Assembly (NCBI RefSeq): GCF_002096335.1
Contig: NZ_NCUW01000028.1
Span: 155,128 to 219,127 of the forward strand
Source of the DNA: Streptococcus oralis subsp. dentisani
GTDB taxonomy: Bacteria; Bacillota; Bacilli; Lactobacillales; Streptococcaceae
Direction: 5' to 3'
DNA: 64,000 nt
How positions within the stretch are numbered: position 1 is the first letter of the stretch; every line of letters begins with the position of its first letter. Below are positions 16,395-27,399 of the stretch, piece by piece. The position numbers and the translations under genes were made by a program. The notes under the pieces were generated by a model, which was not told where the DNA came from, ran no database searches, and worked only from the letters and a program-made list of their open reading frames with translations.

Positions 16395-17588
16395 TTAGTT
16401 CATTGAAACGTGAACGTGGTCATAGTGGTTTTCGGTTACGCTACCACGGTCTGGCATTGGATTCCACGTGTAGGCAGGCCCATATTTGCTATCGTATGGA
16501 GCGTAGAAACGTTGTTTCCAGATGATGTAGTTGATACCACGGCTAGCCATGTTTTGGACTGCATATTCAGCGATTTGATCTCCGAGTGCTGAACTCACTG
16601 GAACCATAAAGTCGATGGCCAAACCTTTACCATGGTCTCCACTGTCACCAGGACGGTATCCACTAAAGGATGTAATTCCAAACAAATTGGCAATTTCTTC
16701 TTTAAAGGCTGCAGTTTGTGGTTGTAGACCAGCATTCTCAGACTTGGCTACAGCAAGCCCTGCATAGTCAGGAGCCGCTGGAGCTGAATAAGTTCTTGAA
16801 GGAGTTTGACTTTGCTCTGCTTGATAAGTCGAAGTTGCAGTGTCAGAATTTGTTGTTTCTTCTGCTGTACTTGTTCCTCTTGTATCAGCAGGCGTTTCTG
16901 CTACTGGTGCTTCTGTTGGAGTTGTTTCTGCCGTTTCTTCCGTAGCTGGAGTCGCTGCTTGAGGAGCTTCTTCAACTGGACTAGTAGTTTCAGTTGTTTC
17001 TGCCGCAGGTGCCGCCGCTGGAGTTGTTTCTGCTGTTTCTTCTGCCACAGGTGCTTCTGTAGATGGTGTCTCTTCAGTAGCGGTCGCTGTCTCAGAAACT
17101 TCTGAACTTGGCGCTACTTCTGTTGGTTTTTCAGTCTCTGTTGCACTTGGTACTTCCTCAATTGGTTGAGAAAGGTCTTCTACTTGAACAGTCTCTTCAT
17201 CAACTGTTACTTGGTTGGTCGTCAAATCAGCTGTCGCAGTCGTCACATCTTCACTAGAATCTGCTTGAGGAGTTTGGATTTCAACTTCCGTCACCTCTTC
17301 TGCCTCATTGACAGTTGTAGTGAGGACAGTATCTGGGAAAATCAAGTCCATATTGGTGATCTTGTTCAAATTAGCAAGAACTGTCACATCTACTCCCAAA
17401 GCTTCTGCAATGGTGCTCAGAGTATCACCATACTGAACTGTATAGCTGTTTTTGTTCTCGTTTTTCGTCACGTCATTTTGGATTTGCTCAACACTACGCG
17501 CAGTCCAAAGAACTTCTTCCGCTTGAGTTGCCAATGCTGGTGCAAAAGACAAGGCTACTGTTGAGGCTAATAATATTCTTTTCTTCAT
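16395..17588 (-). CDS. Secreted LysM-domain cell wall protein
   Basis: 397 aa. Signal peptide (residues 1-23, ending ATQA), one LysM domain (about 47-92: YTVQYGDTLSTIAEAL) that binds peptidoglycan, a long Thr/Glu/Pro/Ala-rich linker (about 100-270), and a conserved C-terminal domain (about 280-397) with SGYRPGDSGDHGKGLAIDFM and HYDHVHVSMN. The C-terminal His/Asp pattern resembles M15/VanY-like peptidases, so a peptidoglycan hydrolase role is possible. Pneumococcal relatives are LysM wall proteins. Monocistronic. Confidence 0.85.
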   Translation of the reverse strand: MKKRILLASTVALSFAPALATQAEEVLWTARSVEQIQNDVTKNENKNSYTVQYGDTLSTIAEALGVDVTVLANLNKITNMDLIFPDTVLTTTVNEAEEVTEVEIQTPQADSSEDVTTATADLTTNQVTVDEETVQVEDLSQPIEEVPSATETEKPTEVAPSSEVSETATATEETPSTEAPVAEETAETTPAAAPAAETTETTSPVEEAPQAATPATEETAETTPTEAPVAETPADTRGTSTAEETTNSDTATSTYQAEQSQTPSRTYSAPAAPDYAGLAVAKSENAGLQPQTAAFKEEIANLFGITSFSGYRPGDSGDHGKGLAIDFMVPVSSALGDQIAEYAVQNMASRGINYIIWKQRFYAPYDSKYGPAYTWNPMPDRGSVTENHYDHVHVSMN

Positions 17589-17648
17589 TCTTTCACATTC
17601 CTTTCAAATGAGTACCTGTCTATCATAACACAAAAAAAGTAGAAAAAA

Positions 17649-17664
17649 AGCCCTCTCGGGCCTA
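17649..17664 (-). terminator. Terminator after the HAD phosphatase gene
   Basis: GGCCCGAGAGGGCT on the minus strand (stem GCCC/GGGC, loop GAGA) followed by seven T residues. Confidence 0.85.
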
Positions 17665-17750
17665 TTTAACAGAACTGTCCATTCCTTGTAACAAACTAGA
17701 TCAGTTGAAATAGTTTGTTAGCCTTCTGTCATAAAACTGACACAATCTTT

Positions 17751-18374
17751 TTATTGCTCATCCTCAAAAATGTAGGGAATATCTGCCAATGCTTGAATCC
17801 TCTGATTCCCTTCATAAGATGACTCGAAAAAGTTAATGCTTTGAATTCCACTATTCTGGGCAAATTCCACATCCAAAGTCCGGTCCCCTATATAATAGGT
17901 AGTCCTAGGATTCAACTCGTATTTGTCTAGCAAATATGTAGCCACTTCTGGACTTGGTTTCCGTGAAAAGCCACTCTGACTGGTCAGAATTTCTGTAAAA
18001 TAGGATTCCAAACCCAAGTCTCTTAGAATGGTAAAGGCATTGTCTCCTTTATGGGTATAAACAAACTGCAGAATCCCTGCTTCATCTGCCCAAGCTAGTA
18101 CTTCACGCGCACCTAGCATCAAAACTACCTGGGCATTCTTCTCAGCCAAACTCTGGGAACGCACCTGATTGAGCTCTTTAGCATCCAAATTTCGCTCTTC
18201 TGCCACCTGCTCCAGCAAATCCTGCACCGAATACTTGAGGATAAACTCTCTTACTTTCTCCTTGTCATAAGGAATAGAAAACTGACAAAAGGTTTCCTCA
18301 ATCCCTGACAAAATCGCTTCGTAAGAGTCCAATAAGGTCCCATCTAAATCCCAAATAAAAGCTGTTTTTTGCAT
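17751..18374 (-). CDS. HAD superfamily phosphatase (phosphoglycolate phosphatase-like)
   Basis: 207 aa. Motif I DLDGTLLDS, motif II VYTHKG, and motif IV YYIGDRTLDVEFA are present, giving a type IA HAD hydrolase with an alpha-helical cap. Substrate cannot be inferred. The gene follows the MATE transporter gene by 3 bases, so the two are co-transcribed and probably coupled. Confidence 0.88.
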   Translation of the reverse strand: MQKTAFIWDLDGTLLDSYEAILSGIEETFCQFSIPYDKEKVREFILKYSVQDLLEQVAEERNLDAKELNQVRSQSLAEKNAQVVLMLGAREVLAWADEAGILQFVYTHKGDNAFTILRDLGLESYFTEILTSQSGFSRKPSPEVATYLLDKYELNPRTTYYIGDRTLDVEFAQNSGIQSINFFESSYEGNQRIQALADIPYIFEDEQ

Positions 18375-18377
18375 TTC

Positions 18378-19658
18378 CTATCCTTTCAAGCTCATATAAC
18401 GCTGGTATCGGTAGCGTAGAAATAACCAACGAAAACCATTATCCAAAAGGGTTCCCGCCCAAATACCTGGCAAGCCCCAACCAAGCACAATTCCCATCAG
18501 ATAGGCTGTCCCAATGCGGATACACCACATCCCGATACTTGTCGCATAAAAGGGGAGACGAGCATTTCCCAAGCCCTGCCAAACCGCCGTATAAATAACT
18601 GTCCCTGTCGCCATAGGAGTTCCTAGTAGTGAGAAAAGTGCTACTAAAACGCTCGCTTCGACCGCTACAGGATCCGTCATAAAGAGATGTGTCAACGGAA
18701 TTCCCAAGGCATAGATGCCAAGTGTCAAGGGCAACATAAGGACGAAAGAAATCCAAAAGGTTTGCTTGCTTACCTCGTTTACTCTTTTCCAGTTATTCTC
18801 TCCAACTGCTCGAGCCACCAGCATGACCGTTGCCGTAGCGACGCCAAAGGCAGGCATATAGTTAAACTGAGTCAAGACTTCTCCGACTGCATTTCCCGCT
18901 ACTGCCTCCGTCCCAAAAGAAACAACCAAGACAATGATGACGACATCTCCAGCCCGCATCATGAGACGTTCTCCTGCTGCCGGTATAGCCAAAGTCAACA
19001 AATCCTTATCTAAACCAAAAGACGGCTTCTCACAAGGCAGTTTTAATTGCGACCATAAAATTACAAGACCAACCAAGCGAGACAGAATAGTCCCCCATGC
19101 AACACCAGCTATCCCCATATCAAGAACAAAAATAGCTAGACTCGAAAAGAGAATATTCAAGGCATTGGATAAAAAACTAACATAGAGGGGTAGACGCGGA
19201 TTATGCGTTGCACGAATCAAGGCTCCCAAACTGGTCATCAAGCCCAAAAGAACAATCGAACCACCCACTAAAGAAAGGTAGAGTCCTCCACTTTCGGCCA
19301 CAGCCTGCTCAGTCCCCAAAAGTCCTATCATCTCTTGCCCAGCAAAGATAGACAAGGCCCCTAAAAGCAAACTCAGTAGCAAGGTAATCTTCAACGCCTC
19401 AGTCACATGATAAGCTAGCTTCGACTGATCTTTCTGCCCCATGCTTTTTGAAATAACACTAGAAATAGCAGCTCCCAGAGCGATGAAAATCGCTTGGTAA
19501 ATCGTGATAATATTGCTAGCCACTGAAACACCCGAAATAGCGATCAAACCCAAGTGGGCGACCAAGTAGCTGTCCACCATTCCCATGAGCATCTGCAAAA
19601 AGTTTTCCCCCATAGCTGGCAATGCAATATTAAGAATGTCTTTATTTTTCTTAAACAA
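18378..19658 (-). CDS. MATE family efflux transporter
   Basis: 426 aa, about twelve membrane helices, in two similar halves (MGENFLQMLMGMVDSYLVAHLG near the N-terminus and AAGERLMMRAGDVVIIVLV in the middle). Multidrug and toxin extrusion proteins export organic cations with Na+ or H+ antiport. Followed by the HAD gene. In S. pneumoniae the same pair sits beside thrC and a LysM gene elsewhere on the chromosome, as recalled, so the block is conserved. Confidence 0.9.
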   Translation of the reverse strand: MFKKNKDILNIALPAMGENFLQMLMGMVDSYLVAHLGLIAISGVSVASNIITIYQAIFIALGAAISSVISKSMGQKDQSKLAYHVTEALKITLLLSLLLGALSIFAGQEMIGLLGTEQAVAESGGLYLSLVGGSIVLLGLMTSLGALIRATHNPRLPLYVSFLSNALNILFSSLAIFVLDMGIAGVAWGTILSRLVGLVILWSQLKLPCEKPSFGLDKDLLTLAIPAAGERLMMRAGDVVIIVLVVSFGTEAVAGNAVGEVLTQFNYMPAFGVATATVMLVARAVGENNWKRVNEVSKQTFWISFVLMLPLTLGIYALGIPLTHLFMTDPVAVEASVLVALFSLLGTPMATGTVIYTAVWQGLGNARLPFYATSIGMWCIRIGTAYLMGIVLGWGLPGIWAGTLLDNGFRWLFLRYRYQRYMSLKG

Positions 19659-19678
19659 TCCTTCCTCCTGATGAAAAG

Positions 19679-19706
19679 AAACTCAGTTGATTTCCCAACC
19701 GAGTTT
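19679..19706 (-). terminator. thrC terminator
   Basis: AAACTCGGTTG and CAACTGAGTTT form a stem with one mismatch around a six-base loop, followed by a TCTTTT stretch on the minus strand. Confidence 0.75.
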
Positions 19707-19718
19707 ACTTCCTCTGTC

Positions 19719-21203
19719 TTAAAGTCCTAGATAAGCCTCAACCGCTGCTTGCATATCAGCAGCTGCCACTGTTGTCTTATGACGAACTGGCGCGGTTTCA
19801 AGGCCGTCAACTGCTGGTGGCACTGCTACTCCTGAAATGTCATGTAATTGAACCAAGGCTTCAAAGTCGGTCAAGCCAACTTTCCCAGTTACCGCTTCTA
19901 CGGCAACCACTGGGAACTTGTATGGACTAGCTGTTGAAGCAATCACTGTCTTAGTCGCATCGCCAGTAGCCACTTGATATTTTCTATAAACAGCTGAGGC
20001 AACCGCCGTATGTGGATCCTCGATATAGGCATCTGTTTGATAAACACGTTTAATTTCTGCCGCAGTTTCTTCCTCCGTCGCATATTCAGCTGCAAAGAGT
20101 TCCAGAATCGTTGCATCAAAGTCTGTCAATTCATATTGTCCTTGTGTATTCAAGGCATTCATGAGTTCAGTTGTCTTAACCGCATCATTCCCCAAAAGAT
20201 GGAAAATCAAACGCTCCAAGTTTGAAGATACCAAGATATCCATAGATGGACTAGTTGTTACCTTAAACTCACGTTTCTTGTCGTAAATACGTGTCTTGAA
20301 GAAGTCTGTCAAAACATTGTTGTCATTTGAAGCGCAGATCAATTTACCAATCGGCAGACCAATTTGCTTAGCATAAAAGGCAGCTAAGATATTTCCAAAG
20401 TTTCCTGTTGGTACTGTGAAGTTGACCTTTTCACCAGCCACAATCTCACCAGACTTAACCAACTGGGCATAGGCATAGACATAATAAACAACCTGTGGTA
20501 CCAAACGACCGATGTTCATAGAGTTAGCTGATGAAAATTGCAACTTGTTCGCTGCCAATTTTTCACGGAGAGCTACATCGTTAAACATATGTTTCACATT
20601 TGTTTGCGCATCATCAAAGTTTCCATCAATAGCGATAACATGAGTATTGTCGCCAGTCTGAGTAGTCATTTGCAACTCTTGTACCTTGCTGACACCATCC
20701 TTTGGATAAAAGACGATAATCTCAGTACCAGGTACATCCGCAAATCCAGCCATAGCTGCTTTCCCAGTATCACCAGATGTCGCTGTCAAAATGACGATTC
20801 TGTTCTCCAAACCATGCTTTTTAGCGGCTGTCGTCATAAAGTATGGCAAGATAGACAAGGCCATATCTTTAAAGGCAATGGTTGATCCATGGAAGAGTTC
20901 CAAGTTGTATTGCCCATCTAGTTTCACCAAAGGAGCAATAGCCGGAATATCAAACTTGCTATCGTAGGCATTGTTGATGCAGTAATCCAACTCCTCAGCC
21001 GTAAAGTCATCTAAAAATGCTGACAAGACAAGCTTAGCAACTTCTTGGTAAGAAGCATCTTTCAATTTTTCAAAGTCCAAATCGACCTTTGGATAAGTAA
21101 GCGGTGTAAACAAACCACCATCCGTCGCCAAACCTTGCAAAATAGCTTGGCTGGCAGTTACTGTATTATTGGCATCACGCGTTGATTGATAAACTAATGT
21201 CAT
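19719..21203 (-). CDS. thrC: Threonine synthase
   Basis: 494 aa, long-form threonine synthase. A PLP-dependent fold-type II enzyme converting O-phosphohomoserine to threonine. The PLP lysine region FHGSTIAFKDMALS and ATSGDTGKAAMAGF (phosphate binding) are visible. A TATAAT preceded by TG (extended -10) is just upstream on the minus strand. Its own terminator follows. Confidence 0.96.
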   Translation of the reverse strand: MTLVYQSTRDANNTVTASQAILQGLATDGGLFTPLTYPKVDLDFEKLKDASYQEVAKLVLSAFLDDFTAEELDYCINNAYDSKFDIPAIAPLVKLDGQYNLELFHGSTIAFKDMALSILPYFMTTAAKKHGLENRIVILTATSGDTGKAAMAGFADVPGTEIIVFYPKDGVSKVQELQMTTQTGDNTHVIAIDGNFDDAQTNVKHMFNDVALREKLAANKLQFSSANSMNIGRLVPQVVYYVYAYAQLVKSGEIVAGEKVNFTVPTGNFGNILAAFYAKQIGLPIGKLICASNDNNVLTDFFKTRIYDKKREFKVTTSPSMDILVSSNLERLIFHLLGNDAVKTTELMNALNTQGQYELTDFDATILELFAAEYATEEETAAEIKRVYQTDAYIEDPHTAVASAVYRKYQVATGDATKTVIASTASPYKFPVVAVEAVTGKVGLTDFEALVQLHDISGVAVPPAVDGLETAPVRHKTTVAAADMQAAVEAYLGL

Positions 21204-21277
21204 AATCTCTATCCTTTATCTATAGTCCATTCCATTATATCATGATTTTTCAGAAAATTCTCCCTTTATAAGAGAAA

Positions 21278-22558
21278 TTATAGGCACAATTCTTCTTTCA
21301 AAGGCTGTAAATAGGTCATTTCTTGCTTGCCTCTCTTCTCCAGTCCTTCCTCGGCTAGAAAGAGTAATTCTTTTGAAAACTCTACAATTGCAGTTTCTTC
21401 CTCATCTGTTAGCCTTTTCTTAGAAAATTGTCGTCTCAATGACTTGTAATCACGTCCAACTGTGGTAAAAAATGGAGCAGTCCGCAAGTAAGCTTCTAAC
21501 TTATCTAAATTAAGCAACAATCCCAAGTGAAAAGCTGCTGAAGCAAAGGTTCTATTTAAAGGTTGCGTACACACACTACGAAACTCGATAGTCCCTCTAG
21601 TTGTTAAGTCTTGGTACTGGTAACTACGATGAGTTTCAAAATCCTTCTCTTGGGGATAAATAAGAACCTCATCCCCATTAAGGGTAAATGCCTGGATTTC
21701 AGGTGTAGCAAAATAGTCCCTAGCCTGAATAGGATAAAAATAATAGGTCTGCCCATCACGCTCCGCAGTGAAAATCGCAGAATGATTTAGATAGTCAAAA
21801 AAATCATCCTCATCTTTAAATAGTCTAGTATTAACACCTACATTCTCTGGATAGATACCATGCATGGATTCTTCCCAAAAAATATCTCTCGAAATTTTGG
21901 TATCCCAATCTGCCCCTGAAAACTCAGAATTGGCAAACAAATAAGCTTTAGCTGCTTCAATTTGAGTAAAAGCATTGATAACACGCAGGTAGTTGGACCT
22001 TGAAACGTCTAGTTGAACCTGACTACCACAGATAAAGGCTCCATACTCAGGGAAATGATGTAAATCTGATTTAGTTACATTTCTACTCAAATTCAGATAA
22101 TCCATCAACATCTGATAGCGGGGATAAGCCACTGGACAATTCTCATTTTTATCCCAGTTGGGATGAATGCCGCAGCCAACAATAGCATGATTAGCTTCGC
22201 CCAACTTATTCTGAATCGTAGCCATATAGAAATCAAAGCGTTCTTCTACCTCTTGGATAGATTCGGCCTTTCCGAATGCAAACTCAATCGTCGTATAAGC
22301 AACCTCAAACAAGATCGTATCTTGGCTGACTAGATCAAACAACTGAATTGGATTCCCAAAATCATCCACTTTTTCGATAGTAAAACCCAGTACTGATGGT
22401 AAATACCGAAAGAGATCCTTAACAACCTCGATATCCGTAGCCTCACCCTCTAAATTTACAATAGGATATTCTAACTCAATCCCAATAAATAAATCAGGCT
22501 CCTCTTTTATATTCTTTAAGTAACGTTTCTTTAGCAATTCAACAGAACGAGACATCAA
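21278..22558 (-). CDS. GCS2-type glutamate-cysteine ligase-like protein
   Basis: 426 aa (or 425 from the second Met). Contains the carboxylate-amine ligase core: FIGIELEYPIV near residue 24, VAYTTIEFAF and TRGTIEFRSVCTQP near residue 320. GCS2-family enzymes join glutamate to cysteine or a similar amine with ATP, as in EgtA and plant-type GshA. Mitis streptococci mostly import glutathione, so the real product may differ (a gamma-glutamyl compound). Single gene between thrC and the phospho-beta-glucosidase gene. Confidence 0.75.
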   Translation of the reverse strand: MMSRSVELLKKRYLKNIKEEPDLFIGIELEYPIVNLEGEATDIEVVKDLFRYLPSVLGFTIEKVDDFGNPIQLFDLVSQDTILFEVAYTTIEFAFGKAESIQEVEERFDFYMATIQNKLGEANHAIVGCGIHPNWDKNENCPVAYPRYQMLMDYLNLSRNVTKSDLHHFPEYGAFICGSQVQLDVSRSNYLRVINAFTQIEAAKAYLFANSEFSGADWDTKISRDIFWEESMHGIYPENVGVNTRLFKDEDDFFDYLNHSAIFTAERDGQTYYFYPIQARDYFATPEIQAFTLNGDEVLIYPQEKDFETHRSYQYQDLTTRGTIEFRSVCTQPLNRTFASAAFHLGLLLNLDKLEAYLRTAPFFTTVGRDYKSLRRQFSKKRLTDEEETAIVEFSKELLFLAEEGLEKRGKQEMTYLQPLKEELCL

Positions 22559-22682
22559 ACACCAACACTTTCATAATCAAAATAAAATGTGAATAAGTAA
22601 TATTATACCAAAAATGTGGCAGGTTTCTAGTCAAAATATTCTTTGCCTTCCTATTTCTATTCTTTTTATAGCTAAAAACTTA

Positions 22683-22709
22683 TTTTCGATGGGAGAGCAT
22701 CGAAAATAT
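22683..22709. terminator. Hairpin between the phospho-beta-glucosidase and GCS2-like genes
   Basis: ATTTTCGATG and CATCGAAAAT form a perfect 10-bp stem. There is no strong U-tract immediately after on either strand, so terminator function is uncertain; the better terminator is at 22726-22757. Confidence 0.45.
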
Positions 22710-22725
22710 TAACGAATAAAAGAAA

Positions 22726-22757
22726 ACTCTGACCAATTAAGATAATCGGTCAGAATC
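22726..22757 (-). terminator. Terminator of the phospho-beta-glucosidase gene
   Basis: TCTGACC (22728-22734) pairs with GGTCAGA (22748-22754), extended inward by ATT/AAT, and GTTTTCTTTT follows on the minus strand. Confidence 0.75.
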
Positions 22758-22762
22758 TCTTT

Positions 22763-24142
22763 TTAAAATCCATTATTATCGCTAAGTTCTTTGAACCAGT
22801 GGCCTGATTTCTTCAGGCGGCGTTCCTGCGTTTCCAGGTCAAGCTCAACCAGACCATAGCGGTTTTTATAGCTGTTGAGCCATGACCAGCAGTCGATAAA
22901 GGTCCAGATTAAGTAACCTTTACAGTTAGCACCGTCTTCAATGGCACGATGGAGTTCACGCAGATGCCCTTTGACAAATTCAATACGATAGTCGTCTTGA
23001 ATCATGCCATTCTCACGGAATTTATCTTCACCTTCAACACCCATACCATTCTCTGTCAGCATCCACTCGATATTGCCATAGTTTTCCTTGATGTTTTGTG
23101 CGATGTGGTAAATCCCTTGCTCGTAGATTTCCCACCCACGGTGGGGATTGATCTTACGACCTGGCATGACGTAAGGCTCATAGAAATGCTCAGGCAAGAG
23201 CGGACTGTCTGGATGTTTAGCAAAACGTGGCGCCATGACGCGCAAAGGCTGGTAGTAGTTGACTCCGAGAAAGTCCACTGTATGCTCACGAATGAGTTCC
23301 AACTCCTCTGCTGTGTAGTCTGGAAGCAAATCATGCTCAGTCATAATTTCCACTAACTCTTCTGGATAAGTTCCCAAAACAGATGGATCTAGGAAAGACT
23401 GCGCTTGAAAGAGATCCGCAATACGAGCAGCTTTCACATCTGCAGGATGCTGGCTACGAGGATAAGCTGGCGTCAAATTGAGGACAATCCCAATCTTGGA
23501 ATCAGGCAAAACCTCATGACAAGCCTTCACCGCAAGACTACTAGCTAGTTGTGTGTGATAGGCCACCTTAACTGCCGCTTTGGCATCTACCTTGTGAGGA
23601 TAATGGGCATTATAGAAGTAACCAAACTCAACAGGAACGATAGGCTCATTGAAGGTAATCCATTGGTCCACCAAGTCACCATAAGTCTCAAAACAGAAAC
23701 GAGCATAGTCTTCGTAGGCTGAGACAGTGGCCTTATCTTCCCAACCATCCCCATCTTCTTGAAGGGCAAAAGGCAGATCAAAGTGATAGAGATTGACTAA
23801 AAGGCGAATACCCTTGGCCTTGATCGCTTCAAAGACCTGACGGTAGAAAGCCACACCTTGAGGATTGACTTCTCCACGACCTTGCGGGAAAAGTCGTGAC
23901 CACTGGATAGAAGTACGAAAGGCTGTATGACCTGTTTCTACTAGAAGCTCAATATCCTTTTCCCAGTTTTCGTAAAAGGTCGATGTTTTGTCAGGTCCAA
24001 TCCCATTGTAGTAGCGATTTGGCTCTACTTGGAACCAATAATCCCAGAGATTGTCTCCCTTGCCGTCACCAGGCACACGGCCTTCTGTCTGTGGTCCAGA
24101 AGTTGAGGAACCCCAGACAAAATCCTTTGGAAATTTTAGCAT
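22763..24142 (-). CDS. 6-phospho-beta-glucosidase, GH1 family
   Basis: 459 aa from the ATG at 24142, chosen because AGAGGT precedes it and MLKFPKDFVWG is the usual GH1 start; the frame is open 21 codons further. Hydrolyses phosphorylated beta-glucosides taken up by a PTS. The acid/base Glu is in TFNEP and the nucleophile Glu in LTENGMG; HRGW and the C-terminal WTFIDCWSWLNSYKNRYG are typical. No PTS gene is adjacent. Confidence 0.92.
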   Translation of the reverse strand: MLKFPKDFVWGSSTSGPQTEGRVPGDGKGDNLWDYWFQVEPNRYYNGIGPDKTSTFYENWEKDIELLVETGHTAFRTSIQWSRLFPQGRGEVNPQGVAFYRQVFEAIKAKGIRLLVNLYHFDLPFALQEDGDGWEDKATVSAYEDYARFCFETYGDLVDQWITFNEPIVPVEFGYFYNAHYPHKVDAKAAVKVAYHTQLASSLAVKACHEVLPDSKIGIVLNLTPAYPRSQHPADVKAARIADLFQAQSFLDPSVLGTYPEELVEIMTEHDLLPDYTAEELELIREHTVDFLGVNYYQPLRVMAPRFAKHPDSPLLPEHFYEPYVMPGRKINPHRGWEIYEQGIYHIAQNIKENYGNIEWMLTENGMGVEGEDKFRENGMIQDDYRIEFVKGHLRELHRAIEDGANCKGYLIWTFIDCWSWLNSYKNRYGLVELDLETQERRLKKSGHWFKELSDNNGF

Positions 24143-24167
24143 AGCTTTACCTCTTAACTTGATGATG

Positions 24168-24234
24168 TATTTATTCATTCCCATTATATAGAAAAAACAA
24201 GGCAAAAACTAGTTACATTTTTGCCTTGTTTTTC
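24168..24234 (-). promoter_or_regulatory. proS terminator overlapping the phospho-beta-glucosidase promoter
   Basis: AACAAGGCAAAAA (24196-24208) and TTTTTGCCTTGTT (24218-24230) form a strong terminator stem for the proS operon. On the minus strand, the TATAAT (about 24184-24189) of the next gene comes just after it, so its -35 region lies inside the stem. No antiterminator target sequence is recognisable. Confidence 0.7.
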
Positions 24235-24249
24235 TTCTGATTATAGTTT

Positions 24250-26124
<1,875 letters not shown>

Positions 26125-27384
26125 TTATCTAAAAAAGAGTCGCATAATGTCATTCCAGGTCACAGCTAGCATCAAGACAACCATGATAACTACACCAGCC
26201 ATGGTGACATAGGTTTCAATTTCTTGTTTAAGGGGTTTCCGGCGGATAGCCTCTAGGATATTGAGCACAATCTTTCCACCATCCAAAGCCGGAATCGGAA
26301 TCAAATTAAAAATTCCGATATTGATGGAAATTATAGCTAGGAAATAGAGGACATTCTCAATTCCATTTTTAGCAGCATCGCTACTTGCCTTAAAAATGGC
26401 AACGGGGCCACCGAGTTTGTTCAAATCTGGATGGAAAATCAAGTTTTTCAGAGCCGAAAGGATACGGAGCCCTGAGTCAGCAGCGGTTGTAAATCCACCA
26501 ACAAACATGGACAGGAGGTCTGACTTGACTCTCGGTTGAACCCCGAGAATATAACGTCCTTGATTTTCTTCTGGAGTCACCGTGACTTGTTTTTCGCTAC
26601 CATTTTCAGAAATAGTCACATCTAAGGTCGGGGCGGTCTTGTCCTTGGTATCTGCTTCCACAGCCTGGGTCAAGTCTTGCCAATCCTTAACCTCATGCGA
26701 GCCGACCTTGGTAATTTGAGCGGTCTCAGCTACGCCTACCTTAGCCAAAGCTCCCTCTGGCATGACATGAAAGAGATTTGTCTGAGTATCTCTAACACCG
26801 CCTTGTAAAAAGATTAGGATCCAAAAAACAACGACTCCTAAGATAAAGTTGTTCATAGGACCTGCAAAGTTGGTGATGAGCTTGCCCCAGATAGAAGCAT
26901 TTTGATACTGTACATCCAGAGGAGCGATGCGCACTTCGGTACCATCTGCCTCAACAACCGTTGCATCATGATCCACAGCAAAGGTCTTTTCTTCTTCCAA
27001 GACCAAGCCTTTAATGAAGAGCTTATCTTCGAAATCAAGCTGGGTTACCTGCATAGGAAGAGCCGTTTGATCCAGTTTCTTCCCTGAGAGGTTGATCCGT
27101 TTGACCTTGCCATCATCAGCAAGTGTTAAACTGACTGGAGTTCCTGTCTTGATTTCTGTCGCATCATCACCCCAGCCTGCCATACGAACATAGCCTCCTA
27201 GAGGAAGGATTCGAATGGTATAAGCAGTGCCATCCTTACCGATATGAGCAAAAATCTTGGGCCCCATACCAATGGCAAATTCACGAACTAGAATGCCTGA
27301 TTTCTTGGCAAAATAAAAATGTCCAAACTCATGCACCACCACAATAATCCCAAAAACGAGGATAAAGGTTAGCAATCCAATCAT
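26125..27384 (-). CDS. rseP: Site-2 membrane metalloprotease RseP/Eep
   Basis: 419 aa. HEFGH zinc motif at residues 18-22 in the first helix, PDZ domain in the middle (about 180-290), and the [11 protein letters not shown] motif near residue 350 with the third zinc ligand. In streptococci this intramembrane protease (Eep) processes signal-peptide-derived peptides and anti-sigma-type proteins. Between cdsA and proS, in the conserved order. Confidence 0.95.
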   Translation of the reverse strand: MIGLLTFILVFGIIVVVHEFGHFYFAKKSGILVREFAIGMGPKIFAHIGKDGTAYTIRILPLGGYVRMAGWGDDATEIKTGTPVSLTLADDGKVKRINLSGKKLDQTALPMQVTQLDFEDKLFIKGLVLEEEKTFAVDHDATVVEADGTEVRIAPLDVQYQNASIWGKLITNFAGPMNNFILGVVVFWILIFLQGGVRDTQTNLFHVMPEGALAKVGVAETAQITKVGSHEVKDWQDLTQAVEADTKDKTAPTLDVTISENGSEKQVTVTPEENQGRYILGVQPRVKSDLLSMFVGGFTTAADSGLRILSALKNLIFHPDLNKLGGPVAIFKASSDAAKNGIENVLYFLAIISINIGIFNLIPIPALDGGKIVLNILEAIRRKPLKQEIETYVTMAGVVIMVVLMLAVTWNDIMRLFFR

Positions 27385-27399
27385 TCAATATTCCTTTCT

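Noticed and set aside
22683..22709. Main terminator of the phospho-beta-glucosidase gene
   Set aside because: Perfect stem but no U-tract; the hairpin at 22726-22757 fits better.
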